Of a stretch of DNA of 64,000 nucleotides, positions 23,877 through 33,600 are shown piece after piece (position 1 is the stretch's first letter; the number at the start of each line of letters is the position of its first letter). The notes under the pieces were generated by a model, which was not told where the DNA came from, ran no database searches, and was given only the letters and a program-made list of their open reading frames with translations. Position numbers and translations under genes: made by a program. This DNA is from Polytrichum commune (Eukaryota > Streptophyta > Polytrichopsida > Polytrichales > Polytrichaceae), in NCBI GenBank assembly GCA_950295325.1, contig OX485803.1, positions 26,910,001 to 26,974,000 of the forward strand, read 5' to 3'.

Positions 23877-25480
23877 CATGCCCACTACGAGGAGGTTGAA
23901 GATTTGGCATGTAAACGACAACGTCTTGAAGGTGAATACCACTTCATAGATACAATTCAAAGTAATGAAGTTGAGGTAATGGTTCAACATCCACCCACTA
24001 TCGAGACTGGTGGAAACGGTGAAATCCTTATAGATCCATCTTGTTATTCTAGGGTTAGTGGTTCTAGCAAAGAATGTTTATTGCAATCAAAAATTGTGGT
24101 AGTTGAGGTCATGGCAATGTACATGGAGGAAGAGGGGAAATTATGCAAAATATTGAAGGATATTTTTTGGAAGATCACAAATGGGACCTCAAGTCTTATA
24201 ATTGTCATGACAAACTTATTGTGGTTCTCTATTGTCGAGAGTGCAAGAAGGACTTTGGAGGGATTGATGCACAGGATACAAAAGAGAGAATTTTGAATAT
24301 TAATTCTAATTTCAAAAAAAATCATATCATAAGTAATCAACACATTAGAAGTTGGTGTTTGAGGAAGGATTTAGATCGGTGCAATCATCCATAATCAATT
24401 GCAAAAGGAAAGAAATTGTCATCCTTACCTTAGAAGATCATTAGCAATTGGTGACAGAAGCTATAGACATATTGGATGGTGTTAATGATTGCATTGATCC
24501 AACTAAACAAGGTTTTGAAGTGATTGGAGGAGATATCCAAACTACTGAACTAAAGAGCTTTTGGTGGAAATTAAAGTATATTACTTGCAATGATATATTC
24601 AGCTTATGCCCACCAAAATAAAACTTGGAAACCATCTTGAGGAACCACGTTGGAGGAGTAGACATGTTGAGAAAGTGTTGGAGGTTTCCAAATTGAGAAA
24701 GGGTGCCTTGAGGTCCGGCAAAAGGGGGAGACCGACAAAGTCTCTAGGAAACAACTCTCAATCAAATCAAAGGCAGTTGCATGCATTCTTTGGCCATGTC
24801 GTAGACAACCCCAAGGTAAATCTATCCCATTCTATAGATCAATATGAATGCAAAACTTTAATGTGTTGGAGTTTTAGGGGTCCATTTGTAGTCTATGCTA
24901 GAAAATCCTTTAAAGTATAGGGTTTATTGTTCAATACAAAGCATAGTCAGAGTTGGTATGTTGAACCTTGGTTGAAAGAGGTTATTGTGGTGGATGGTAA
25001 ATGTGTAAAAATTAATAGGACATTTAGACATAAGAATTGTCTTTGTGTGTCCATGAGTAATGAACCTTGGGCATTCTAACTTGCAATATGTGTACAAATA
25101 TTCCTTTTGAGACAGATTTTAGGTTGAGGGTGGTAAGGGAAGACAAACCTATTCAAAAATGAGGATCACGAAGTACTAAGGTTGAAATACAAATTGGTTA
25201 TTTGTCTTTATCCGAATTGATCACACATAGTAGTTCAATGTCAAAAAAATTGAAAATTGAGCGCTTATGTCATTGGGCAGCAAAGCTAAGGATCACTCAA
25301 TTAAAAATGAAGCGTCCAACCCTAAAAGAGTATGCAATTGTTGCATTTAATTAATGTAATTTTTATAAGTTTTGTGGAGATATTTTAAATGCACATAAGT
25401 CTGGTGCATTTGGAGGTAAACCAATGTTATGAGATTTCATGCGAAATGTAGCAGCTAATTTGAATCAAAAGAAAGAGGGT

Positions 25481-26150
25481 GTCAGATACTCTGAGAATTC
25501 AGAGGCACTGTCGCAACCCTTGCTAGATCCCCTATACTAACTTGGTCATTTTCCAATTCTAGCAAAGGTCACGAGCACTAACACTTTGCATTTCGCCATG
25601 CTAATGATTAGCTCCCCATATTGCAGACCTCTTAGTCCATAGAAGGGGGACCAACCCTCCTACTCTTGCATTTGGGACCCACCGCTTAATCGGTAATTAA
25701 TGCTTAAATGTAGACTTCCACCCATATGAGATTTCCACAAAATCATAACACTTGATATGGGCACACCCAATGGAAGGAGAATGTGCTCATAGTACCTCCC
25801 ATGTGCGAAAACCCATGTTCAAGGCAACACTATGGACATACACACAAGTGAAGGGGATATTTACAAAATAAAACCTAGTTTAAAAATCATATTTTTATTG
25901 CAACCACATTCATTATATGCCATGGTGGTGATGATGGTGAATTGGATGATGAAGTAAAGAAGTCTCTTCAAAAGGATTCCGCAAACTTCAAAAAGCATTC
26001 AAGGGCTAGACTACCGAATGCACCCGAGAATTTAGAAATTGGTGATGTTGAATTCCAACTCAAAATGTTTAAGTTCGTGGATTCCGTGAATCAAGAACTC
26101 AAGCGTGGTAAAGAAGAGAGGGTCCGATAAGACAAAGTGATTGAACTCCT
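25481..26150. repeat. left arm of an inverted-repeat element (R3 copy 2) and unknown sequence
   Basis: 25513-25735 matches R3 in direct orientation. The small ORF 25942-26130 (62 aa, charged, with KKSLQKDSANFKKHSRARLP) has no recognised family. Confidence 0.45.
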
Positions 26151-27106
26151 CATGTCGTACACCTCTCTATGAGGAATGCCCGAAACACCAATGGGCATAA
26201 GGGGGACCCCGGAGTAACACCCGGGACTTGTGGCGCCATTGGTGAGAGGGCCCAAGTGATCCTAGTATGAATAAGGGCCCTAGCTATTGGGAACATTTTC
26301 CACCCACAGAGACTAGGAGTCACAAGGGTAAGGCCATAAGCTATGAGTAGCTTATGACATCGCGATTCTAGAATGTTAAAGAACTTCTCGATTAGAGGTG
26401 TGAGCTAGGAGATATGGTAATTTGAGTGAGGCGTTGCCTAAGGACCTGGGAGTGGCGCCCAGGACTGCAGAGGTTTAAACAACCATAACTTTCTCAATAT
26501 TTGCCTGAATGAAGCAAGTGATGGATCCATTAGCATCTACACAAAGAAGAAATGCCCATACAGTGGTTGTTTGATATTATCAAAGATCATAGGAAGATTT
26601 TATGGTGGTTTGCAACTGTTGGGGGTTTCTACCCCCAACCGCTAAGAGAAAATATCTACTTGGCCCCAATCCTTAGGAGAGAGACAAAAAGTTTCTTGAT
26701 AGTGGGGAAGGGGCCCTGCCCAAAGTCCCAGAGGCTTATATGGGTGAGGCGGCGTGGCCGACCGAACCCATCCGAGGCCAAACAACATAGCCTCCATATG
26801 CATTGGCCCAACGTGGAGGTATAGTTGCTTAGTATGGTTCAGGTTGTTAAAATGTTGCTCTAATAACGCGATGAACAACTCAAGATTGGACTTTCATGAA
26901 TGTAAATTCACATCTAACCATTGGCTACCAATTAAGGGAAGAGTTCCAAATGCAATCTAGGAGGATTGGTCCCCCACTTATGAGCTAAGAGGTCTGCGGT
27001 ATGGGAAGCTAACCATTCGCATGGCGAAATGCGAAGGATTAGCACTCGTGACTTTTTCTAGAATTTGAAAAAGCCAAAATTGTTAAGAGATGCTAGCGAG
27101 GATTGC
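25513..27106. mobile_element. composite inverted-repeat element carrying repeat R2
   Basis: 25513-25735 and the reverse strand of about 26870-27106 are inverted copies (TCGCAACCCTTGCTAG against TCGCAATCCTCGCTAG at the outer ends). The interior holds a second copy of repeat R2 (about 26150-26610, first copy about 4475-4950). A 9-bp stem GTTGGGGGT/ACCCCCAAC lies near 26618-26640. No target-site duplication was found. The outer right end abuts the Ty3/Gypsy reverse-transcriptase remnant, so this element may have inserted into that retrotransposon. Confidence 0.5.
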
Positions 27107-27585
27107 GATAACATTAGGTCAAGCAAATCACCGTATGCAACCCCAGTGCTTTTCGTGGACAAAAAAAAGCAAGTTATACATGTGCATCAATTATAGGGCC
27201 TTGAATAAGGTAACCATCAAAAACAACTATTCGCTACCTCGGATAAATGATCTCTTCGACCGAATGACAAAGGCCAAATATTTTAGTCGTATAGACTTAA
27301 AGTCGGGATACTATCAAATGTAAATCGCGGATGAAAATATAAAAAAAATGGCGTACCACACAAAATATGGATCTTATGAGTCTGGTAATGCCCATTGGGT
27401 TGTGCAATGTACCCTTGATATCACAACCCTTATGAACACCATCTTTCGAGAAGAGATAGATGACTTTGTGATAGTCTATATCAACGACATTTTGGTGTAC
27501 TCCAAGACGGCGGAGGAACATGCACGGCACATTAAAGCGATGCTTCGAAGGCTAAGGGACAAAGTCGATTTGGATTGACTTGTTA
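27107..27585 (+). pseudogene. Ty3/Gypsy reverse transcriptase fragment, broken
   Basis: The translation shows the RT core characteristic of Ty3/Gypsy pol: CINYRALNKVTIKNNYSLPR, then FSRIDLKSGYYQM, a TAA stop at 27321-27323, a scrambled stretch where the MPFGL region belongs, TTLMNTIF, and YINDILVYSKTAEEH (a variant of the catalytic YIDD box, with the first Asp replaced by Asn). There is no gag, protease, RNase H or integrase of this element nearby and no LTR pair. It is a dead fragment. Confidence 0.85.
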
Positions 27586-27628
27586 AGGCCAAAGATGTTG
27601 ACGAATTTGTCAAATTCAAAGGGGTCGA

Positions 27629-28069
27629 ATGTTATCTTTGGTGGTTGCAGATGGTTGTGAAGGAGTCATTGCACATAATGTTACACTTGGTACCTACAAT
27701 ACAAACAAATTTTTAGAATTCATTCAGACCAAGGTTATTTCTAACTTTAACAGACAACCATTCATCCTCATGGACATTGTCACATTTCACAAATCTCGTA
27801 AAATACAAGAACCCTTTGAAGATGTTGGACACGTTTATTTTTGTTTGCCATCATATAGTCAATTTCTTAATGCTACAAAGTTGATATTTGGACACATCAA
27901 AAGTCATATCCGATATAATGATTTCTAAAATTATAAAACATTATTAGGTCACATGAATGATGATATACAAACATTCATTATAGACATGGTCCAAGGTTGG
28001 ATAAGAGAGGTCAATAAATTTTTTGGTAGAGCTAGTCGTGGGGAGCAATTAGGAAAATCTTATACATGA
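27629..28069 (+). pseudogene. DDE_3 (Tc1/mariner/IS630-like) transposase C-terminal remnant
   Basis: The frame reads NTNKFLEFIQTKVISNF, FILMDIVTFHKS and LPSYSQFLNATKLIFGHIKS. This matches the DDE_3 layout of a second catalytic Asp in (L/M)DN..fHks and a final acidic residue in LPpYSPxLNPIE. Here the Asn after the Asp is Ile, and the LNPIE-type motif reads LNATK, so the final acidic residue is lost. A stop at 27926-27928 is followed in frame by another ~45 readable codons to 28067-28069. The N-terminal domain is absent; upstream lies the Gypsy fragment. Inactive. Confidence 0.75.
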
Positions 28070-28374
28070 TGTACCGTTCTTTGTGGAATAGAATGAAATT
28101 GATTGTGTGAAGTTGTAAGTATGGGCACTAAATCATGAAGTTGTTGACAACATGTAGTGCAACTAATTGAAAGTTAAAGTTAAATTGGTTGTCTATATAG
28201 TGAACTTGGTTCATGATTCGACCAATGAAATTGGTAGAACCTATTGCTAAATTGGTTTGTAAAATCAGGAAATTGAGTTTGCACTTCTGTGAATTCATCT
28301 TACCAAAGGAGGATTTCAACCTCTTTAATGTCAATAGTAATGTTGCCACATTTTGTAATTTGATTAGTGAGTGT

Positions 28375-28890
28375 GAACTCTTGTGACATTTGCCAATAGC
28401 TTTTAAGAACACAGACAAAACCACAAACCCTAAACCTCCACCCTCCTCCTCCTCAATTGTGCATGAAGCAATGGAAGCTATGTCACGAAAACCCAATTTT
28501 GCAGCACATGCCCATAAGTTTCGTGTGTTTTGACATGAAACAAGGAAAAGGGGCTCTGAAGTGAGTGCGTGCAACATCTGATATGAATCTCTAATACACA
28601 TTCGAGTAGGGCCTGCACATGGGCAAATAGGGAACTGGGGCACAGGCTGGGACTAGAGCTCATGCCATTTGGACCGGCCCCATCATGGGGGAAGGGGTGT
28701 CAGGGCCGAGGCCCGGCCAAATAGCATGAGCTCTAGCCCCAGCCGGGGCACAGACAGGGACATGGGGACGACGGGTGTCGCCTATCGCTCTTGCAAGGGA
28801 ACCACCCAGGCTGGCTTGCCATCGTTGCCGCCCGGGTATGGATTCCATCGTCTCCCGCTCCTCGAAAACACGGCCCTCGAAATGCGTGCA
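28375..28890 (+). repeat. tandem duplicate of the 5' end of the downstream Myb/SANT-like gene
   Basis: About 28375-28890 is a diverged direct copy of about 28980-29400. It includes leader landmarks (GAAGCAATGGAAGC, GCACATGCCCATAAG, CATCTGATATGAAT, GGGACATGGG) and the start region ATGGATTCCATCGTCTCCCG at 28837. In this copy the frame encodes MDSIVSRSSKTRPSK and then leaves similarity to the real exon, so it has a start codon but no gene body. It also carries a 99-bp insertion (28646-28744). Confidence 0.8.
28646..28744. mobile_element. 99-bp miniature inverted-repeat element
   Basis: The ends GGCTGGGACTAGAGCTCATG (left, sharing one base of the duplication) and reversed right GGCTGGGGCTAGAGCTCATG pair over about 34 bp with few mismatches. 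A 9-bp duplication GGGGCACAG flanks it (28637-28645 and 28745-28753). The paralogous sequence at about 29255-29270 lacks the insertion, so the empty site is visible in the same window. This is a very small MITE or foldback; a 9-bp duplication would suit a Mutator-like origin. Confidence 0.8.
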
Positions 28891-29348
28891 AAATCTGATC
28901 TCGAACGCCTTTCTTCTACTATTGCACTTCTTTCATGTCCGTTGCAGCCTTGCCACAGTTTGTGAGTCGGTAAGTGTCTGTCTGTGGACTCTTGTGGCGT
29001 TTGACAGAAGGCTTTAGTTTAGGACAGCGGAACCCATAAATCCAGAATCCTAATTCTCCTCAAGTGTGAGTGAAGCAATGGAAGCCTGTAGCTCATGAAA
29101 ACCTAATTCTACGTAAGTGCATGACATGCCCATAAGGTTCCTGTGTTTTGGCATGAAACAGAGAAAAGGAGCTCCGAAGCGGCTCGCGCCTGCAGCATCT
29201 GATATGAATAACTTATACACAGTGGAGTAGGGCCCGCGGATGGGCAGGATGGGGAACCGGGGTACAGGGGACATGGGAACGGCGCGTGTCGTCTCTCTCT
29301 CTCGCAAGGGAACTACCCAGGCAGGCTCTCCATCGTCACCACCCCGCT

Positions 29349-32300
29349 ATGGATTCCATCGTCTCCCGCTCTCGGAGAAGGCGGCCCTCGCGAGCCTCCT
29401 CCGGAACCTCGCCTACCTCCGCTGGAGAACCACCGAGTAGTAGCGCTAACTTCCTACTCGCTCCTGCCTTTGAAACGAGCTTTCAAGGTGGTCTACAGAC
29501 TGAGAATCAACACTTAGCCTCCGGAGGTGCCAGCAGCAGCAGCAGCTTATGGGGCAGCCGACCGAAATCATCTCAGCAGGTCGAAAGCAGTTTCGTTGCG
29601 GATATCAGTGATATTCCGCCCCGAACCGAGCCAGGAGCTCAATATCATTTGCCTCCACTCTCCCCTGGCTATGGCGGAGCCACTACCTCCTTATTCACGC
29701 CTATGCATATCCTGTCGCCACAACGTCCCGTTGTTACAACACCTAATGTGCAGCCACATCAGCAGCATCAGCAGCTGCTGCAGAATCTTGGGTCAGGGTT
29801 CAATTGGCAGAGTTTGCTTGGTGGCCAAACACGGAGCTTTTTGCAAGGGTTCGCATTTGGTCCGGATCCGGGGGTTGCTGGGCCTTCAACCTCGGTGGCT
29901 CCGGCTTACATTCACCCGGAAGAGAATTGGATAGCTGGAGGTCGTGATCATGGTCATGGTCAAGGAACGAGTGATTTGTCCCTGGGTGATGATTCAAGCG
30001 ACAGTGAAGAAGAGGAACCAAGCAAGGGAGGAATGGTGCGTGCAAAAGGGAAATCCAGCAAGAGAGGGAGTCACAGAAAGGAGAGACGAAGAACGCCTAA
30101 AGGTAAGGGTTTTAGCTCCGAAGGTTGCTTAGGTCCTCCTCCGTTGATACCCGATTTTGTCCTGTCACGCTGCTACTTATTGAATCTTGGCTGTGTAGAA
30201 GAAGAGGGTGAAATGGTGTTGATTGTGCACCCAATTCCTCCAACTAGGTTTTCTAGTGCGAATTCGCCATTCTCGTTCTTTCAAATCTTCACTTGCAGGG
30301 TTTAATGGTTTTTTTGAAGCGCATACATGTGTCTTTCTGGTGAATCTTGACTGTTTCGAAGAGAGTTTTACTGGGGGAGAGTGAGATGGTTCTGATCCTG
30401 CACCCATCTGTTCTAACCAAGTTTTTTAAGTGCGAATTTGTCATTCTGGTTTTTTGAAAGCCTCACTTGAAGGGTTTTAATGGTTTTTCTGAAGCTCGTA
30501 CATTTCAGCTCATTCAATTTATGGTGTTTGCTTCTGCGATACAGAGCTCTTGCAGTTGAATTCTAGAGATATTCAGAACCTTTTGAGTGGGATGCGTGGG
30601 AATAGAATCACGCACATGTTGTTCAACCTAGAATAACTGAAACCTATAATTTGCATGCTTATGCAACGGGTCAGTTGTGGTCTAGGTTTAGGTTTATCCT
30701 CTCATCTCCGAGATGCTGTCCCTCCTCGAGTATGTAGCTTGGTCTCTTTCCTTATTTTATGTAGTATATATTATAACCAGGGAAATCTTCAACCTTGGAT
30801 GAGTTAGGTTTAGTGCTCCATTTGTGGCTACATTTGTCAACACAAAGGGCAATTATGATTGAGAACCAGATGCTATTCAGATGTGTTGTCATCTTATAGA
30901 GGAACTTTGCAACTTGGAACCTGATATCTTGTATAACTTCATGATGCAGGTCCTGAAAAGAGAGATGTGAAGAGGGAAGGGTCAAGGGATATCCAAGATG
31001 TTTCCCACACACCTAGAGATGCAACCAAGGTGAGTTATATCCATCGAAACTAATATCCTGAGAACCAAATTTTTGTACTTAAGCTGTGAGATTCTTGATG
31101 ACAATGCTGGAGAATCAGACATTTTATTGCACATGTTGTTGCATCCTGATGCTAGCATACCAATGTTTCTCATTACAGTTGAAAAAGAGAAAGCAGAAAT
31201 TGAGGAAGTCAAGAGAAGGTCTTGCAGCTTCTGAGAGTGGACAGCTTGAGGACTCCACAAACTTTGAATTGTCAGCATCCTCCTCCGAGACCGGTTCTAG
31301 CAGTGATGACTCGGACAGAGATAAGAAAGAAGCTCTGAACAAGAAACGGAAAAGAGCTGGACAAGATGCCGATGGAAATGTTACATGGACAGATGAATCT
31401 GTAAGGTTTCTCTTTGAGACATATGACGCTATACATCAACGGTTGTGGGAGGAGAGTAACGGTCAAGTTAAGTACCAGAAGAAATGGACACCGATACTCA
31501 AAGCCATGCAGGATAGATTTGGAAAGCATTTCTCCAAAAAGCAATGTCAAAGCAAGTACTGGAGTGTGAGGCGCGAGTGTACTGACTACAGGTAAAATAT
31601 TGCCACAACACCCAACTTTCATTAATGAAGCATCTGATGTTCTCATTTACTTTCCTTTTTTTCAATTTTACTCACAACCTAGAAGCCTATACACAATCAT
31701 AGATCATGTCTGTTTCGAGGAATATATATATAGCTACTATTGAGGATAGTTTGTAAAACTAGTCAGAAAGGAAACATGTAATATCAGGGCTCATTCATAC
31801 ATGGGTGGTATATTGTGTACAGAAATATGTCTGCAAAAGCCGCACGATCTGACCCATCATGGAATCCGAGCATTGCAGGGAGAGAATTACTGAAGCCTAA
31901 GTTCTATGATGTGTGGTTTGAAGTCTCTGGCAAGAAGCAAGGAATTTTGGCTAAGTCAAGCCTGGCAAAGGCCCCTAATATTAAAGAAGAAGGGCACATC
32001 GGCCATGTCTCAAAGAGCTCAGGACATGGTGAATCCTGGAGGCTTGTTGGAAAAGATGGGCAACCAATGAAGCACAACGCGAAGGACTGTGGGAGTGCAA
32101 TGAAGGAGATGCAACGACTTATGCAAGTACAGCTGCAGGTGACTATTTGTGTAGTTTATTGATGAAGTCAATGTGCCTTGTTGGGAACTTCATCATGAGG
32201 TGATGGACTCCAGTTTGTGTTGATTAAAATAATATAAAATTCTGTAAGCTATTGTAGGTTTGGGATAGACCCTACTTGGTTACTCTGCATCAGTGAGGTT

Positions 32301-32652
32301 GTATCAACAAAATTCAAAATTATTCACTTCTATAGTCCTATCTTGTGATTCTTGGCACATGTATGCTTGATTCATTTATTTCTATACTGAATTCCCTGAA
32401 TGTGAATCGTAGGCATCGGAGAAGAGAGAGGAAGCTATGAAGCACCGAGCTGAGCTGATGATGGATATATTGACGTCACATATGGAGCATGTGGAGAAGA
32501 GAGTAAGCAACCTAGAAGAAGGTCGACAACCCCAAATGTACTTATTAGATCGAGTCAATCAGAAGCTTGAGAAGGTTCTTGAAGGTTTTACTGCGTTGAA
32601 TGACAATCTGTCCATTATTGCATATAAGATAACTCAAAAGCATTCATCGTGA
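29349..32652 (+). CDS. Myb/SANT-like DNA-binding protein, probable transcription factor
   Basis: Five coding exons joined by GT-AG introns that keep frame: 29349-30102, 30950-31029, 31179-31591, 31823-32138 and 32413-32652. They total 1803 nt, 600 aa. Residues 1-250 are Ser/Pro/Gln-rich and disordered, ending with an acidic run (DSSDSEEEEPSK) and basic clusters (RKERRRTPKGK) likely to act as nuclear localisation signal. At about 346-420 is a Myb/SANT-like (trihelix-type) domain: VTWTDESVRFLFETY, then KKWTPILKAMQDRFGKHF and KQCQSKYWSVRREC, with the spaced Trp residues of the fold. The C-terminus (about 520-600) is a predicted coiled coil (EHVEKRVSNLEEGRQPQ, NQKLEKVLEGF) for dimerisation. ATG 29349 was chosen because it opens the long exon and is duplicated upstream. 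Targets unknown. Convergent with the GeBP-like gene, about 0.95 kb apart. Confidence 0.82.
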
Positions 32653-33600
32653 GAGCTGTCTGATTTCTTCTGTATAGATTTCCTGTACATTAAATTGCTG
32701 ATATTTCAATTTTTGGTGCATACCACCTTGACCTGCATTGAACTTCAGTGCACTTTTCAGAGACTGATGAAAACAATCTTCTCAAATTGTAGCAAGCGTC
32801 AACAAGGCACAACAAGGCACAATTTCTTGTAGATTCACTGCATGTTGGTTAATCCAGATTTACAGCCATTGTAATCTGTGTCTTAGTTGTGTAATTCTAT
32901 CAGTAAATATGTGGATATCTAGTAAAGTGGGTTGCTACTTTCTACATGTTGCAGCAAACCAGAGTCTTGGTTGGAATTAGGTAGGAAGAGAAAATGGATA
33001 TGGATTGTTTAACGAAACAGACATCGATAGATTATTGTGTTTGCACAACAGCCACTTTGTGGAATAATCCTATAGCTTCATGATGCTTATTTCAAGTCCA
33101 TAAATTGTATCCATGTGACTATCAGGGAATGTCATGACAAACTAAATTGATCTAACCGTACATTGATAGACCTACTTAAAATTTTGATTACCAACAATTC
33201 TGCTGTGCACAAAGAGCTCATAAGCACCTCATTCCCCATTCACTCGTCGTGCCTAGAGGCACATTACTGGTCAAAAAAACAACCAGAGGTGGCTGCTGAA
33301 AAATCACATCAAGGCACTTCTGCTTTGCACTATGTAATAAAGGACCAGCAAAAAGCCATCTGACCCTTCTTTAAGATACTATATGTAATAGGGAGCAGAA
33401 TCTAATCCGACTGAAATCTTTTCTACCAGCTTGCTGTCTCCTTATACCTCCTCTGCCTGCTTGCTATTCCTCACTAACTGAGAAATGATTCTCAAACAAT
33501 AACCCATAAGAACTAGATTAGATGACTTCATGTTCTTCAACTGCATAATTCCGCATGGTGCAACTAAAGAAAGAAAAACGTAGAGCCTGTCCGAACAATA
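32653..33600. other. intergenic between convergent genes, 3' UTRs
   Basis: No gene. It lies between the stop codons of the Myb/SANT-like gene (+) and the GeBP-like gene (-) and should hold both 3' UTRs and polyadenylation sites. No repeat recognised. Confidence 0.6.

Larger units (their letters stand above)
22142..25480 (+). pseudogene. decayed ORF of an unknown repetitive family, split by a 1.5-kb element
   Basis: It begins with ATG at 22142 (MKKINVYTLTDKGTSPKYIG...), breaks at a stop near 22280, and is then interrupted by the element at 22377-23876. It resumes at about 23885 and continues with frameshifts and stops to about 25480. Readable features are a C-x2-C motif followed by His residues (CRECKKDFGG then FKKNHIISNQHIRSWC, about 24226-24362), suggestive of a zinc finger, and a basic AT-hook-like GKRGRPTKS at about 24721-24747. 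Downstream stretches such as WYVEPWLKEVIVVDGK and GAFGGKPML still read as protein. It resembles anonymous multi-copy plant ORFs that I cannot name, possibly mobile. Not functional here. Confidence 0.5.

Noticed and set aside
26450-26475. TGGCGCCCA resembling a retroelement primer-binding site
   Set aside because: Only about 9 bases match and no LTR end lies next to it; also present in the other R2 copy without retroelement features.
29527-29934. 135-codon ORF in another frame within the Myb/SANT-like first exon
   Set aside because: The spliced frame starting at 29349 joins four further exons in frame; this one does not.
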